Source: Stutzerimonas stutzeri
GTDB taxonomy: Bacteria; Pseudomonadota; Gammaproteobacteria; Pseudomonadales; Pseudomonadaceae
Length of the DNA stretch: 64,000 nucleotides
Direction: 5' to 3'
Assembly: GCA_002387205.1 (NCBI GenBank)
Contig: DGLA01000018.1
Coordinates: 1-64,000, forward strand
Each line of letters begins with the position of its first letter. Position 1 is the first letter of the stretch. Under the pieces are notes generated by a model that saw only the letters and a program-made list of their open reading frames with translations, had not been told where the DNA came from and did not search any database. The position numbers were made by a program, and so were the translations under genes. Shown piece after piece: positions 1-14,063 of this stretch.

Positions 1-32
1 TTCAGTTGCGCTTTGAGATTGGTGTCGAGCAT
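1..32 (-). CDS. ahpF: alkyl hydroperoxide reductase subunit F, N-terminus only
   Basis: Only the first ten codons are in the window, read leftwards from an ATG at 32. They give MLDTNLKAQL, which matches the conserved start of AhpF (E. coli begins MLDTNMKTQL). AhpF is the FAD- and NADH-dependent flavoprotein that re-reduces the peroxiredoxin AhpC. A GGGG ribosome-binding site lies just upstream on the minus strand. The call rests on ten residues and the rest of the gene lies outside the window. Confidence 0.7.
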   Translation of the reverse strand, partial: MLDTNLKAQL

Positions 33-176
33 TGGATACCCCGTAGTTGGTAAGGCTCCATCGAAGGAACCGGAAGCCGAGAAGTCTTGATGAAAGAAAG
101 CTTACGGGCTGAAGGGGCTTAGCGAAAATTGAATATCCGTTCCATAGCCATGCAGGAAAGCTATCGCCCTGCTCGG

Positions 177-192
177 TGTTCCACGTGGAACA
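177..192. promoter_or_regulatory. parS: parS centromere site 1
   Basis: The sequence TGTTCCACGTGGAACA is a perfect 16-bp palindrome matching the parS consensus bound by chromosomal ParB. It lies about 6.5 kb from oriC and about 15 kb from parA-parB. Three similar sites follow in this window (2798, 3428 and 35660). Confidence 0.93.
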
Positions 193-274
193 ACAACCCG
201 TCAGGTTGATTTGCTGTCAGGTAGGGCAAACAGAATCCTCGACTCGACAGGCCTAGAGGTCGGAACAACCCTTC

Positions 275-303
275 AAAAAAAAGCCCCGGCATAAAGCCAG
301 GGC
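275..303 (-). terminator. Rho-independent terminator of gyrB
   Basis: On the minus strand an 8-bp GC-rich stem (GCCCTGGC / GCCGGGGC, with one T-G pair) and a TTTAT loop are followed by a run of eight T. It sits about 40 bases beyond the gyrB stop codon, as expected for the end of the dnaA-dnaN-recF-gyrB transcript. Confidence 0.85.
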
Positions 304-340
304 AGTTTGATTCAACAGAGCTGCAGAGAAACCGCGCGCC

Positions 341-3864
<3,524 letters not shown>

Positions 3865-3874
3865 TCAGTAGAGA

Positions 3875-4978
3875 TTACAAACGCATCGGCATGACAACGT
3901 AAGCCGAATCGTCATTATCAAATTCCTGCACCAGCGCACTGCTGTTAGCGTCCGACAGAATCAATCGAACCTGGTCTGTGGTCATTACGCCCAACACGTC
4001 GAGCAGATAGCTGACATTGAAACCAATCTCCAGCGGGCCACCTGAATACTCGACCGCAACTTCTTCTTCTGCCTCTTCCTGCTCAGGGTTGTTAGCCTGG
4101 ATTTTCAACAGGCCGCTTTCCAACTGGAGGCGAATGCCACGGTACTTTTCGTTGGAAAGAATAGCCGTACGACTGAAGGCTTCACGCAGCGTTTGGCGCT
4201 CGCCGACAACCAGCTTGTCGCCGCCACGAGGCAGGACCCGCTCATAGTCCGGAAACTTGCCATCAACCAGTTTCGAGGTGAAGGTAAACTCGCCAGTGGT
4301 GGCGCGTATGTGATGCTGACCCAGTACGATGCTCACATCGCCGTCCTGATCGGTAAGCAGGCGCGCCAACTCGAGAATACCCTTACGTGGCACTATCACC
4401 TGATGACGGTCCGGCTGGTCGATACCGGCCTGCATGGAGCACATCGCCAGGCGGTGCCCATCGGTGGCCACGGCGCGCAACATACCACTGGATACTTCGA
4501 TGAGCATGCCATTCAAATAGTAGCGGACGTCCTGCTGCGCCATGGCAAAACTGCTGCGCTCGATCAGGCGGCGCATCTTGCCCTGATTGACGCTGAAGCT
4601 CAGCGACCCCGGGCCTTCTTCGACCGTAGGGAAATCATTGGCAGGCAAGGTGGACAGGGAAAACCGACTGCGGCCGGCCTTGATCACGACCTTCTGGTCA
4701 TCGAGACGAATGCTGATCAAGGCGTCTGGCTGCAGGCTCTTGCAGATATCCATCAGCTTGCGTGCAGGCACGGTGATTTCGCCAGGCTCACACGCGTCCT
4801 CAAGCGTTACACGTCCGACCAGCTCGACCTCAAGATCAGTACCTGTCAAGGAAAGCTGGTTGTCCAGGACAACCAGCAACACGTTGGACAGCACTGGTAA
4901 GGTCTGCCGCCGTTCGACAACGCCGGCGACCAGCTGCAGAGGTTTCAACAGGGCTTCGCGCTGAATAGTGAAATGCAT
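3875..4978 (-). CDS. dnaN: DNA polymerase III sliding clamp (beta subunit)
   Basis: DnaN (367 aa) dimerises into the ring that tethers DNA polymerase III to its template. The length and the conserved start MHFTIQREALLKPLQ and end YVVMPMRL match the family, including the C-terminal MPMRL residues that form the rim of the clamp. Three repeated clamp folds span the protein. The gene is 40 bases downstream of dnaA and ten bases upstream of recF, in the classical initiation operon. Confidence 0.98.
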   Translation of the reverse strand: MHFTIQREALLKPLQLVAGVVERRQTLPVLSNVLLVVLDNQLSLTGTDLEVELVGRVTLEDACEPGEITVPARKLMDICKSLQPDALISIRLDDQKVVIKAGRSRFSLSTLPANDFPTVEEGPGSLSFSVNQGKMRRLIERSSFAMAQQDVRYYLNGMLIEVSSGMLRAVATDGHRLAMCSMQAGIDQPDRHQVIVPRKGILELARLLTDQDGDVSIVLGQHHIRATTGEFTFTSKLVDGKFPDYERVLPRGGDKLVVGERQTLREAFSRTAILSNEKYRGIRLQLESGLLKIQANNPEQEEAEEEVAVEYSGGPLEIGFNVSYLLDVLGVMTTDQVRLILSDANSSALVQEFDNDDSAYVVMPMRL

Positions 4979-5018
4979 GGTCTGGTCCCTTGCCTATTAA
5001 TTGGCCGCAATCGTTTCT

Positions 5019-6467
5019 TCAGGTAGTCAATGTGCGCAGCAGGTTTTTGTAGTCCTCGCGGATATCGGCGTCCAACTCGCGAAGCTCGGCAATTTTACGA
5101 CAGGCATGAAGCACTGTCGTGTGGTCCCGCCCGCCAAACGCATCGCCGATTTCCGGCAAGCTATGGTTGGTCAATTCCTTGGAAAGCGCCATCGCCACCT
5201 GACGTGGCCTGGCCACAGATCGCGACCGCCGTTTTGACAGCAAATCGGAAATCTTGATCTTGTAATACTCGGCCACGGTCCGCTGGATATTGTCGACACT
5301 GACCAACTTATCCTGGAGTGCCAGCAGATCCTTCAAGGACTCGCGAATCAACTCGATGGTGATGTCGCGCCCCATGAAGTGAGCATGGGCAATCACACGC
5401 TTGAGCGCGCCTTCAAGCTCACGAACATTGGAGCGTATCCGTTGCGCAATGAAGAAGGCCGCGTCATGGGGAAGATCGACGTTGGCTTGATCGGCTTTCT
5501 TCATCAGGATCGCCACACGCGTTTCCAGCTCGGGCGGCTCGACGGCTACGGTGAGTCCCCAGCCGAACCGGGACTTCAAGCGCTCCTCCAGGCCATCGAT
5601 TTCCTTGGGATACCGATCACTGGTGAGAATCACCTGCTGTCCGCCCTCAAGCAAGGCATTGAAAGTATGGAAGAACTCTTCCTGCGAACGCTCCTTCTTG
5701 GCAAAGAACTGGATATCGTCAATCAGCAGGGCATCTACGGAACGGTAGAAACGCTTGAATTCATTGATAGCGTTCAGCTGCAAGGCCTTGACCATGTCTG
5801 CGACGAATCGCTCCGAATGGAGGTACACGACCTTGGCATTGGGGTTTTTCTTCAATAAATGGTTACCCACCGCATGCATGAGGTGAGTCTTTCCGAGACC
5901 GACGCCCCCGTAAAGAAATAGCGGGTTGTAACCATGCTTGGGGTTGTCAGCCACCTGCCATGCCGCGGCGCGGGCAAGCTGGTTCGATTTGCCTTCGACA
6001 AAATTTTCAAAGGTAAAGGTGCGATTGAGGTAACTCGTGTGCTTGAGCCCCCCCTCGACCTGGACAGTACGCTCTGTGCGGGCTGGCGCTGGAGCCGGGG
6101 CAGGTTCGGGTGCAACAGGGGCCACCGGTGTCGAAGCCGTCTCGGATACCGGACGGGACTGTGGCATCGCCTGCTGTTGGCTGCGCGCCAGGGAAGCGGA
6201 AGGCAGTGCCGCAGCGGCAGTGCGTTTGCTCCCTATCAACAGTGACAGCGCGGGAGCGGGCCCGGTCGACCGCTCGGAGAGCAATTCCAGCAACCGTGAC
6301 AAGTATTTTTCATTTACCCAATCGAGGACGAACCTGTTGGGTGCATAGACACGCAGCTCGTCACCGTCGGCTTCGACCTGAAGCGGGCGGATCCAGGTGT
6401 TGAATTGCTGGGCGGGCAGTTCGTCTCGCAAGAGGTCAATGCACTGCTGCCAAAGTTCCACCGACAC
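5019..6467 (-). CDS. dnaA: chromosomal replication initiator DnaA
   Basis: DnaA (482 aa) binds DnaA boxes and opens oriC. Domain I spans about residues 1-80. Domain II (about 80-145) is a low-complexity linker rich in Ala, Pro and Glu. The AAA+ domain III carries Walker A GGVGLGKT (187-194) and Walker B LLIDDIQF (around 250). Domain IV carries the DNA-binding signature [12 protein letters not shown] near residue 450. The gene reads away from the origin-containing gap at 6468-6977, where perfect DnaA boxes allow autoregulation. It is the first gene of the dnaA-dnaN-recF-gyrB operon. Confidence 0.99.
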   Translation of the reverse strand: MSVELWQQCIDLLRDELPAQQFNTWIRPLQVEADGDELRVYAPNRFVLDWVNEKYLSRLLELLSERSTGPAPALSLLIGSKRTAAAALPSASLARSQQQAMPQSRPVSETASTPVAPVAPEPAPAPAPARTERTVQVEGGLKHTSYLNRTFTFENFVEGKSNQLARAAAWQVADNPKHGYNPLFLYGGVGLGKTHLMHAVGNHLLKKNPNAKVVYLHSERFVADMVKALQLNAINEFKRFYRSVDALLIDDIQFFAKKERSQEEFFHTFNALLEGGQQVILTSDRYPKEIDGLEERLKSRFGWGLTVAVEPPELETRVAILMKKADQANVDLPHDAAFFIAQRIRSNVRELEGALKRVIAHAHFMGRDITIELIRESLKDLLALQDKLVSVDNIQRTVAEYYKIKISDLLSKRRSRSVARPRQVAMALSKELTNHSLPEIGDAFGGRDHTTVLHACRKIAELRELDADIREDYKNLLRTLTT

Positions 6468-6977
6468 GGAATCTCCTAGACGCTGTCGAGCTGCAAACGG
6501 GCGCCATTGTATCCCTTGGAAGTGCGGTTATCCACAGCGGATAGCCAGCCTCCAAGGAAAGATTCGCATTGGCTGCCACCTATAATCACCGGGCTTAACC
6601 CTGAGCCCTGTGGATAACAGACATTCAGCTATGCGGATAAGGCTGTCAATAAACCGGTCCAATCTTGCGCTGTGGATAACTTATCGATTTGTGCACAGGC
6701 TATCAGCCGGTTAACCACGGCAGCCACACCGCTTTCCCAGAGACTTCAGGAACAGTGAAACGCATCAACGGCGAGGCCTACAGGAGCTTATCCACAAGAT
6801 CGCTTGCCACCATCTATAAGCGTTACTTTAAGAAGAGCTTTATCTTTCTTCTATATTTCTATTTGCTCATTCATAGAAGCTGGTTGGAAATTGACCTGGC
6901 GTCGCGGCTTCTCTACAATCGCCGGTCTCTTAAAAGGGGGCCATTCCGGCCCGCAATGGATCACCAGGTACCGCACC
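6468..6977. other. oriC: chromosomal replication origin oriC
   Basis: This 510-bp gap between divergent dnaA and rpmH holds four perfect DnaA boxes: TTATCCACA on the plus strand at 6528-6536 and 6788-6796, and its complement at 6609-6617 and 6671-6679. One near-match (TGCGGATAA) lies at 6632-6640. An AT-rich stretch at about 6815-6880, containing TTTATCTTTCTTC, fits a DNA unwinding element. This is the known position of the Pseudomonas origin. The dnaA and rpmH promoters must also lie here. Confidence 0.92.
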
Positions 6978-7112
6978 ATGAAACGTACTTTCCAACCCAG
7001 CACCCTCAAGCGCGCTCGCACCCACGGTTTTCGTGCCCGTATGGCTACCAAGAACGGCCGCGCCGTCCTGTCGCGCCGTCGTGCCAAAGGTCGTAAGCGC
7101 CTGGCAGTCTGA
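6978..7112 (+). CDS. rpmH: 50S ribosomal protein L34
   Basis: L34 (44 aa, very basic) is a small protein of the large ribosomal subunit. It starts MKRTFQPS and contains the family signature [15 protein letters not shown]. The frame is open far upstream, but the ATG at 6978 gives exactly the usual 44-residue protein. It is followed 17 bases later by rnpA, the conserved rpmH-rnpA pair. Confidence 0.98.
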   Translation: MKRTFQPSTLKRARTHGFRARMATKNGRAVLSRRRAKGRKRLAV

Positions 7113-7129
7113 ATACGTCGGAACAGGTA

Positions 7130-7525
7130 GTGAGTCGAGACTTCGGTCGGGAAAAGCGACTGCTGACCCCGAGCCAGTTCAAGGCAGTCTTCGACTCCCC
7201 TTCCGGAAAGTTTCCCGGCAGGAACGTCCTGCTCCTGGTGCGCGAAAATGAATTGCCACATCCCCGCATCGGATTGGTGATTGGCAAGAAGAGCGTCAAG
7301 CTTTCGGTAGAACGCAACCGTATCAAGCGACAATTGCGTGAAACCTTTCGTCTGCACCAGGCGGAACTGACGGGGTGGGACATCGTGGTTATCGCACGCA
7401 AGGGATTGGCTGACCTGGATAATCCCGAATTGGCAAAACAGTTCGCCAAACTCTGGAGACGGCTGTCTCGTACGCCTATCCAACCCGGTAACCGTCAGGA
7501 ACCGAGCAACGCAGCCCATGCGTAA
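7130..7525 (+). CDS. rnpA: ribonuclease P protein component
   Basis: RnpA (131 aa) is the protein subunit of RNase P, which matures the 5' ends of tRNAs. The RNR signature appears as [11 protein letters not shown] around residues 62-72. The start is a GTG at 7130 behind GGAACAGG, giving SRDF at the N-terminus as in P. aeruginosa. The last eight bases overlap the start of yidD. Confidence 0.96.
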   Translation: MSRDFGREKRLLTPSQFKAVFDSPSGKFPGRNVLLLVRENELPHPRIGLVIGKKSVKLSVERNRIKRQLRETFRLHQAELTGWDIVVIARKGLADLDNPELAKQFAKLWRRLSRTPIQPGNRQEPSNAAHA

Positions 7526-7763
7526 TCTGGCGCTGATTCCGATTCGACTCTATCGCTATGCCATCAGCCCAATGATGGCCAGTCATTGTCGTTTCTATCC
7601 CAGTTGCTCCTGCTACGCACAAGAAGCCATCGAAAATCATGGCTTGCTGCGAGGTGGCTGGCTGAGTCTGCGTAGACTTGGCCGTTGCCATCCATGGAAT
7701 CCGGGCGGCTATGATCCCGTGCCTTCCAACACCCCCACCAATTCATCTTCGATGACCGAGTAA
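7518..7763 (+). CDS. yidD: membrane protein insertion efficiency factor YidD
   Basis: This small protein (81 aa) contains the family core [15 protein letters not shown] and [13 protein letters not shown], with three conserved cysteines. YidD is thought to be a peripheral inner-membrane protein that assists YidC-dependent insertion. It overlaps rnpA by eight bases and ends two bases before yidC, the standard arrangement. Confidence 0.95.
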   Translation: MRNLALIPIRLYRYAISPMMASHCRFYPSCSCYAQEAIENHGLLRGGWLSLRRLGRCHPWNPGGYDPVPSNTPTNSSSMTE

Positions 7764-7765
7764 CC

Positions 7766-9442
7766 ATGGATATCAAACGCTCGATCCTGCTTGTCGCCCT
7801 GGCAGTCGTTGCCTACCTGATGGTATTGCAGTGGAACCAGGACTACGGACAGGCTGCCATCCCCGACGAAACACGCCTGGAGCAATCTTCGGCTGCCCAG
7901 ATTCCCGATACGCCAGCAACCGTGAACAACACGAATGGCGCAGCAGCCGACATTCCCGCGGTCGAAGGAGCCCAAGCCAGTGCATTGCCTGAAGAACAGG
8001 CGAGTTCGCGGCTGATCAGGGTCCGTACCGACGTTCTGGATCTTGCCATCGACCCCAGAGGTGGGGATGTGGTCGACCTGCGCCTGCCACAGTTTCCGCG
8101 TCGGCAGGATCGTCCGGACGTTCCATTCCAGCTGTTCGAGCGCAGCGGTGAGCGGACCTATGAAGCGCAAAGCGGACTGATCGGCGACGGCCCGGACAAG
8201 GCAAGCGGCCGGCCTCTGTACAGCAGCGAGCAGCAGCAATATCAGCTGGCCGAAGGCCAGGACCAGCTGGTAGTCGACCTGAAACACAGCGAAGGCGGGG
8301 TCATTTACACCAAGCGTTTCATCTTCCAGCGCGGCGACTATGACCTTGGCGTGCGTTACCTGATAGACAATCAGAGCGAAGAGCCCTGGACTGGACACAT
8401 GTTCGGCCAGCTGAAACGTGATGACAGCAAGGACCCGTCTTCGAGCACTGCAACCGGAACAGCTACCTATCTGGGTGCTGCGCTCTGGACCAAGGACGAG
8501 CCCTATACCAAGGTGTCCATGGGTGACATGGACGATAAGAGCCTCAAGAAAACCGTAGAGGGGGGCTGGATTGCCTGGCTGCAGCACTACTTTGTCACAG
8601 CCTGGATTCCACAGCCCGACCAGACCAACCAGGTGCAAACTCGCAAGGACAGCCAGGGCAACTACATCATTGGCTTCACCGGACCTGCTGTGACCGTTGC
8701 GCCAGGTAGCCAGGGCGAGACGTCCGCCACGCTATACGCCGGCCCGAAAAGCCAGGATCAGCTGGAAGAACTTTCTCCCGGCCTGCGCCTGACCGTTGAT
8801 TACGGCATTCTCTGGTTCATTGCCCAGCCTATCTTCTGGCTGCTTCAGAACATTCATGCACTATTGGGCAACTGGGGTTGGTCGATCATTGCGTTGACCG
8901 TCATCATCAAACTGGCGTTCTTCCCGCTGTCAGCGGCCAGCTATAAATCCATGGCACGCATGCGGGCCGTCTCGCCCAAGATGCAGGCGCTCAAGGAACA
9001 GTTCGGCGATGACCGCCAGAAAATGTCCCAGGCAATGATGGAGTTGTACAAGAAGGAAAAGATCAATCCGCTAGGTGGGTGCCTTCCCATCCTGGTACAG
9101 ATGCCGGTCTTCCTAGCGCTCTACTGGGTATTGCTGGAAAGCGTTGAGATGCGCCAGGCGCCTTGGATGTTCTGGATCACCGACCTGTCGATCAAGGATC
9201 CGTTCTTTATCCTGCCGATCATCATGGGCTTGACCATGTTCATTCAGCAGCAATTGAACCCTACGCCTCCGGACCCGATGCAAGCGAAGGTGATGAAGCT
9301 GTTGCCGATCATCTTTACCTTCTTCTTCCTCTGGTTCCCGGCAGGTCTGGTGCTGTACTGGGTGGTCAACAACTGCTTGTCGATCGCGCAGCAGTGGTAC
9401 ATTACCCGCAAGATCACGGCACAGACCGCAAACGCGACCTGA
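7766..9442 (+). CDS. yidC: membrane protein insertase YidC
   Basis: YidC (558 aa) inserts inner-membrane proteins alone or with SecYEG. It has an N-terminal transmembrane anchor (about 6-22) and a large periplasmic beta-rich domain (about 60-340). The C-terminal core of five membrane segments includes GWSIIALTVIIKLAFFPL and GLVLYWVVNN. Length and order match the gammaproteobacterial type. It is followed by a terminator at 9461-9483. Confidence 0.98.
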   Translation: MDIKRSILLVALAVVAYLMVLQWNQDYGQAAIPDETRLEQSSAAQIPDTPATVNNTNGAAADIPAVEGAQASALPEEQASSRLIRVRTDVLDLAIDPRGGDVVDLRLPQFPRRQDRPDVPFQLFERSGERTYEAQSGLIGDGPDKASGRPLYSSEQQQYQLAEGQDQLVVDLKHSEGGVIYTKRFIFQRGDYDLGVRYLIDNQSEEPWTGHMFGQLKRDDSKDPSSSTATGTATYLGAALWTKDEPYTKVSMGDMDDKSLKKTVEGGWIAWLQHYFVTAWIPQPDQTNQVQTRKDSQGNYIIGFTGPAVTVAPGSQGETSATLYAGPKSQDQLEELSPGLRLTVDYGILWFIAQPIFWLLQNIHALLGNWGWSIIALTVIIKLAFFPLSAASYKSMARMRAVSPKMQALKEQFGDDRQKMSQAMMELYKKEKINPLGGCLPILVQMPVFLALYWVLLESVEMRQAPWMFWITDLSIKDPFFILPIIMGLTMFIQQQLNPTPPDPMQAKVMKLLPIIFTFFFLWFPAGLVLYWVVNNCLSIAQQWYITRKITAQTANAT

Positions 9443-9460
9443 TCCGTAGACGTAAACAGA

Positions 9461-9483
9461 ACGCCCCTTGATTGGGGCGTTTT
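9461..9483 (+). terminator. terminator after yidC
   Basis: A 7-bp stem (ACGCCCC / GGGGCGT) is followed by TTT. It ends the rpmH-rnpA-yidD-yidC transcript just before mnmE. Confidence 0.75.
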
Positions 9484-9507
9484 GCATTCACTCCAGGGAG
9501 AAAATGG

Positions 9508-10875
9508 ATGAGCCAAGACCGCGAAACCATTGCTGCCGTCGCAACCGCACCGGGTAGGGGCGGGATAGGTGTGGTACGGGTATCAGGGCCCCGAGCCAAG
9601 GCTGTCGCCATCACACTCAGCGGTCGGGAGCCGACCCCTCGTCATGCTCACTATGGGCCCTTTCATGCCGATGACGGTGAAGTCATCGACGAAGGTCTGC
9701 TGCTGTTTTTCCCCGGGCCGCATTCGTTCACTGGTGAAGATGTACTGGAGCTCCAGGGGCACGGTGGCCCTGTTGTCATGGACATGCTGTTGCAGCGCTG
9801 CGTGGCGCTGGGCGTCCGCCTTGCTCGGCCGGGAGAGTTCAGCGAACGGGCGTTTCTCAACGACAAGCTGGATCTGGCACAGGCAGAAGCGATCGCTGAC
9901 CTGATCGAGGCCAGTTCCACGCAGGCGGCGCGCAATGCAGTGCGTTCGTTGCAGGGAGATTTCTCTCGTCGCGTCCATCAGCTCACCGAGAGCCTGGTCC
10001 AGCTAAGGATCTATGTCGAAGCGGCCATCGACTTCCCGGAGGAAGAGATCGATTTCCTGGCGGATGGACGGATCCTTGCTCTGTTGCAAGATCTTCGCGC
10101 AGAGTTATCCACAGTTCTGCATCAAGCCGCACAAGGCGCACTTTTGCGCGATGGAATGACAGTGGTTATCGCCGGCCGCCCCAACGCTGGCAAATCCAGC
10201 TTACTCAATGCACTGGCCGGCAGGGAGGCAGCTATTGTCACCGATGTCGCCGGCACAACCCGCGACGTGCTGCGTGAGCATATCCAGATTGACGGCATGC
10301 CATTGCACATCATCGACACCGCCGGATTGAGGGACACCAAGGACCCGGTTGAACGAATCGGTGTTGAGCGCGCAATCAAGGCGATCGAGGACGCCGATCG
10401 TATCCTGCTGGTCATCGATGCCAGCGCGGCGAACGATGAGCCCCAAGACTCCAAGTGGCCGGAACTGCTGTCCAGCAGACCAGACCCGGCGAAGACCACC
10501 ATTGTGCGCAACAAGGCCGACATCACCGGCGAAAGGGCCGCTCTGACGGTCGACGCCGATGGTCACTCCATCATCAGCCTGTCGGCTCGTTCAGGAGATG
10601 GCCTCGATCTGCTTCGGGATCATCTGAAACATTGCATGGGTTATGACCAGACCGCCGAAAGCAGCTTCAGCGCCCGTCGCAGGCATCTGGACGCCTTGCG
10701 TCAGGCCTCCCTACATCTGGACCACGGCCATGCTCAGCTGACCCTGGCAGGGGCGGGGGAGCTCCTTGCCGAGGATCTCAGGCAAACCCAGCAAGCACTG
10801 GGGGAAATAACCGGCGCATTCAGTTCCGACGACTTGCTGGGCCGCATCTTTTCCAGCTTCTGCATCGGCAAATAG
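9508..10875 (+). CDS. mnmE: tRNA uridine-5-carboxymethylaminomethyl modification GTPase MnmE
   Basis: MnmE (455 aa) works with MnmG to install the cmnm5 group on U34 of several tRNAs. It has an N-terminal folate-binding domain and a central G domain (P-loop GRPNAGKSS near residue 223; NKAD as G4). The C-terminal CIGK ending carries the functional cysteine. The frame is open 12 codons further upstream, but the ATG at 9508 follows CAGGGAG and gives the exact family length. A perfect DnaA box lies inside the gene at 10105-10113. Confidence 0.97.
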   Translation: MSQDRETIAAVATAPGRGGIGVVRVSGPRAKAVAITLSGREPTPRHAHYGPFHADDGEVIDEGLLLFFPGPHSFTGEDVLELQGHGGPVVMDMLLQRCVALGVRLARPGEFSERAFLNDKLDLAQAEAIADLIEASSTQAARNAVRSLQGDFSRRVHQLTESLVQLRIYVEAAIDFPEEEIDFLADGRILALLQDLRAELSTVLHQAAQGALLRDGMTVVIAGRPNAGKSSLLNALAGREAAIVTDVAGTTRDVLREHIQIDGMPLHIIDTAGLRDTKDPVERIGVERAIKAIEDADRILLVIDASAANDEPQDSKWPELLSSRPDPAKTTIVRNKADITGERAALTVDADGHSIISLSARSGDGLDLLRDHLKHCMGYDQTAESSFSARRRHLDALRQASLHLDHGHAQLTLAGAGELLAEDLRQTQQALGEITGAFSSDDLLGRIFSSFCIGK

Positions 10876-11504
10876 CCCGACCACCTCACCTCGCCAAGGC
10901 GAGGTCTGCAGCAACGACGGTGAGGTAGGCGCGGCGTTTAGCCAGGCGTCGCGCCGTCCCTTCTGCTTCATTTCTGCTTTTCATTCAAATCAATGTGACG
11001 CGCAAGTGCTCGCATGCTTGCGCCTGTGACCTGGCCCATTGGGAATACTGGCGACACCGCTGTGATCAACTCGCACAGGAAGCATCAGGTCGAAGGTGAC
11101 AGGCAAAAAACCATTCAGGAGCTCTGTGGAAAACAGCACATGAGACCAGTAGATAACAGGTAGAAAACAGGCGGCGCATATCGGCCTGTGGATAAATCTA
11201 CTTTTCATACACAGGCTACACACGGCTACCACACCGCTTGTGAGCGGGAATGACACAGTCTTTCTTTCCGCTGTACATCACGTCAGACTTGCCTTTCAGA
11301 GTTTTATCCACAGAAACCTGCTGCTCATTTATAAACATAACAACAAGCTTTAAATCATTTCTTTCTTTTTATTTAAGTTGGTCATCTGCCGCAGCGTAGC
11401 GCCCCGTCATTGGTCATTTTTTGTGCAGAGCACTTCTTTCAAAGCCAACGAAACCCTATACTGGCGTGCTTTCCAGACCCTTCTCATCAAGCACGAGGTA
11501 CGTG
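10876..11504. other. mnmE-mnmG gap with DnaA boxes and an AT-rich tract
   Basis: No gene is visible in this 629-bp gap. It holds a 16-bp palindrome (10889-10904), two perfect DnaA boxes in opposite orientation (11187-11195 and 11304-11312) and a one-mismatch box (11125-11133). A strongly AT-rich tract follows at about 11316-11385 (TTTATAAACATAAC, TTTCTTTCTTTTTATTTAAG). The layout resembles an origin, and in E. coli oriC lies next to mnmG (gidA). Whether it acts as an origin, a DnaA-titration site or only the mnmG promoter region cannot be told from sequence. Confidence 0.6.
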
Positions 11505-13397
11505 GTGGACTTCCCTTCCCGTTTTGAGGTCATCGTTATCGGCGGTGGCCATGCCGGTACCGAAGCTGCGTTGGCGGCTGCTCGAATGGGCGTGAAGACG
11601 CTTCTTCTGTCGCACAATGTCGAAACGCTGGGCCAGATGAGCTGTAACCCGGCCATTGGCGGCATCGGTAAAAGTCATCTGGTCAAGGAAATCGATGCCC
11701 TCGGCGGTCTCATGGCAACGGCGACCGACCAGAGTGGTATCCAGTTTCGCGTGCTCAACAGCCGCAAAGGGCCGGCTGTGCGGGCGACTCGCGCACAAGC
11801 CGATCGGATCCTGTACAAGGCTGCCGTTCGCCATGTTCTGGAAAACCAGCCAAATCTGTGGATATTCCAGCAGGCTGCGGATGACCTGATCGTGGAAGCC
11901 GATCAGGTTAGAGGCGTCGTGACTCAGATGGGGCTGCGCTTTCTTGCCGACGCTGTTGTGCTTACCACCGGCACCTTTCTCGGCGGACTTATCCACATCG
12001 GAATGCAAAACTATTCAGGCGGTAGGGCGGGTGACCCACCTTCGGTTGCCTTGGCTAGCCGCCTGCGTGAACTGCCGATGCGCGTTGGGCGCCTGAAGAC
12101 AGGTACGCCGCCGCGCATCGATGGACGGAGCGTGGATTTTTCGGTGATGACCGAGCAGCCTGGCGATACGCCGATTCCAACCATGTCGTTTCTGGGCAGC
12201 GCAGCACAGCACCCAAGGCAGGTGAGCTGCTGGATCACGCACACCAATGCGCGCACCCATGAAATCATCGCGGCCAATCTGGACCGGTCGCCGATGTATT
12301 CCGGTCTCATCGAAGGTGTCGGCCCGCGTTATTGCCCGTCGATCGAAGACAAGATCCACCGATTCGCCGACAAGGACAGTCATCAGGTGTTCATCGAGCC
12401 CGAAGGCTTGACCACCCACGAGCTGTACCCGAACGGAATATCCACCTCATTGCCCTTCGACGTGCAGCTGCAGTTGGTGCAGAGCATCCGCGGCATGGAA
12501 AACGCTCATATCGTGCGGCCTGGCTATGCCATCGAGTATGACTACTTCGACCCGCGCGATCTGAAGTACAGCCTGGAAACCAAGGCCATCGCAGGGCTGT
12601 TCTTTGCTGGCCAGATCAATGGCACTACCGGTTACGAAGAAGCGGGCGCCCAGGGCTTGCTGGCCGGTGCCAATGCGGCACTGCGCGCCAAGGGCCTGGA
12701 CAGCTGGTGTCCACGTCGAGACGAAGCGTATCTGGGCGTACTCGTTGACGATCTGATTACCCTGGGTACCCAGGAGCCTTATCGCATGTTCACTTCTCGC
12801 GCCGAGTACCGGCTGATCCTCCGCGAGGACAATGCCGATCTGCGTTTGACCGAGAAAGGCCGGGAACTGGGGCTTGTGGACGTTATTCGCTGGGCTGCCT
12901 TCGAGCGCAAGCGAGAAAGCATTGTTCAGGAAGAGCAGCGCCTGAAAAACACCTGGGTTCGTCCTGGAACGGCCCAGGGTGACCTGATTGCAGAACGTTT
13001 CGGTACGCCTCTGACCCACGAGTACAACCTGCTCAACCTGCTGGCGCGTCCCGAAATCGACTATCGCCGGCTGGTGGAAATCGTTGGTGCCGGGGTAGAG
13101 GATGCGCAGGTAGCCGAACAGGTTGAAATCAAGACCAAATACGCTGGATACATCGATAGGCAGCAAGACGAGATTCTTCGTCTGCGTGCCAGCGAAAGTA
13201 TCGAATTGCCGGTCGACCTGGATTATTCGAGCATTTCAGGTCTCTCCAAGGAGATCCAGCACAAGCTTTCCGGCACCCGTCCAGAGACGCTCGGTCAGGC
13301 CTCGCGAATTCCGGGGGTCACGCCCGCAGCCGTATCGCTGCTCATGATCCATCTGAAAAAGCGCAGCGCAGGACAAAAGCTGGAGCAGAGCGCCTGA
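11505..13397 (+). CDS. mnmG: tRNA uridine-5-carboxymethylaminomethyl modification enzyme MnmG
   Basis: MnmG (GidA, 630 aa) is the FAD- and NADH-dependent partner of MnmE in U34 modification. The Rossmann motif [10 protein letters not shown] lies near residue 13. The family signatures [16 protein letters not shown] and [12 protein letters not shown] are present. The start is taken as the second of two adjacent GTG codons (11505), six bases after GAGG, giving the conserved MDFPSRF N-terminus and the P. aeruginosa length. A perfect DnaA box lies at 11989-11997. The stop overlaps the rsmG start by one base. Confidence 0.97.
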   Translation: MDFPSRFEVIVIGGGHAGTEAALAAARMGVKTLLLSHNVETLGQMSCNPAIGGIGKSHLVKEIDALGGLMATATDQSGIQFRVLNSRKGPAVRATRAQADRILYKAAVRHVLENQPNLWIFQQAADDLIVEADQVRGVVTQMGLRFLADAVVLTTGTFLGGLIHIGMQNYSGGRAGDPPSVALASRLRELPMRVGRLKTGTPPRIDGRSVDFSVMTEQPGDTPIPTMSFLGSAAQHPRQVSCWITHTNARTHEIIAANLDRSPMYSGLIEGVGPRYCPSIEDKIHRFADKDSHQVFIEPEGLTTHELYPNGISTSLPFDVQLQLVQSIRGMENAHIVRPGYAIEYDYFDPRDLKYSLETKAIAGLFFAGQINGTTGYEEAGAQGLLAGANAALRAKGLDSWCPRRDEAYLGVLVDDLITLGTQEPYRMFTSRAEYRLILREDNADLRLTEKGRELGLVDVIRWAAFERKRESIVQEEQRLKNTWVRPGTAQGDLIAERFGTPLTHEYNLLNLLARPEIDYRRLVEIVGAGVEDAQVAEQVEIKTKYAGYIDRQQDEILRLRASESIELPVDLDYSSISGLSKEIQHKLSGTRPETLGQASRIPGVTPAAVSLLMIHLKKRSAGQKLEQSA

Positions 13398-14044
13398 TGG
13401 AAACAATACTGGCCAGCCATGCCGACGAGCTGAGACGGGGAGCGATGCAGCTCGGGCTCAACCTGAGCGAGGCTCAGCAACAGCATTTGCTGGGCTACCT
13501 GACCTTGCTGAACAAGTGGAACAAGGCTTACAACCTGACGGCCGTGCGTGATCCGGCGGAAATGGTCTCTCGACATCTGCTCGATAGCCTGAGCCTCGTC
13601 GAGCAGGCGCAGCAGGGCGGGGCACGCTGGCTGGATGTCGGCAGCGGCGGTGGGATGCCGGGTATTCCGCTGGCCATCATGTTTCCTGATCGCCGTTTCA
13701 CCCTGCTGGACTCGAACGGCAAGAAGACCCGTTTCCTTACCCAGGTAAAACTTGAGCTCAAGCTCGCCAACGTCGAGGTTGTGCACAGCCGTGTTGAGCA
13801 GTTCATTCCCGAACAACCCTTTACGGACATAACCTCGCGTGCATTCAGTTCGCTGGAAGACTTTTGTAGCTGGACACGGCACCTTGGAGACATCGATACG
13901 CGCTGGCTCGCCATGAAGGGCGTGCAGCCGGACGACGAGCTACAGGCGTTGCCTGGCGATTTCCAGCTGGATCAATGCATGGTTCTGAAAGTACCCGGTT
14001 GCCAAGGGCAACGTCATCTGCTGATACTGCGCCGCATTTCATGA
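13397..14044 (+). CDS. rsmG: 16S rRNA (guanine(527)-N7)-methyltransferase RsmG
   Basis: RsmG (GidB, 215 aa) methylates G527 of 16S rRNA using SAM. The SAM-binding motif [15 protein letters not shown] lies around residues 75-90. The N-terminal helical part contains the family segment [16 protein letters not shown]. It overlaps mnmG by one base and precedes parA by 19 bases. Confidence 0.97.
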   Translation: METILASHADELRRGAMQLGLNLSEAQQQHLLGYLTLLNKWNKAYNLTAVRDPAEMVSRHLLDSLSLVEQAQQGGARWLDVGSGGGMPGIPLAIMFPDRRFTLLDSNGKKTRFLTQVKLELKLANVEVVHSRVEQFIPEQPFTDITSRAFSSLEDFCSWTRHLGDIDTRWLAMKGVQPDDELQALPGDFQLDQCMVLKVPGCQGQRHLLILRRIS

Positions 14045-14063
14045 CCCCGGACAGACACTGACC

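Larger units (their letters stand above)
33..340. other. intergenic region between ahpF and gyrB
   Basis: This gap holds the upstream region of ahpF, a perfect 16-bp parS palindrome (177-192) and the gyrB terminator (275-303). No open frame looks coding. The ahpF promoter must lie here but no clear OxyR site or sigma-70 hexamer pair was identified. Confidence 0.6.
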
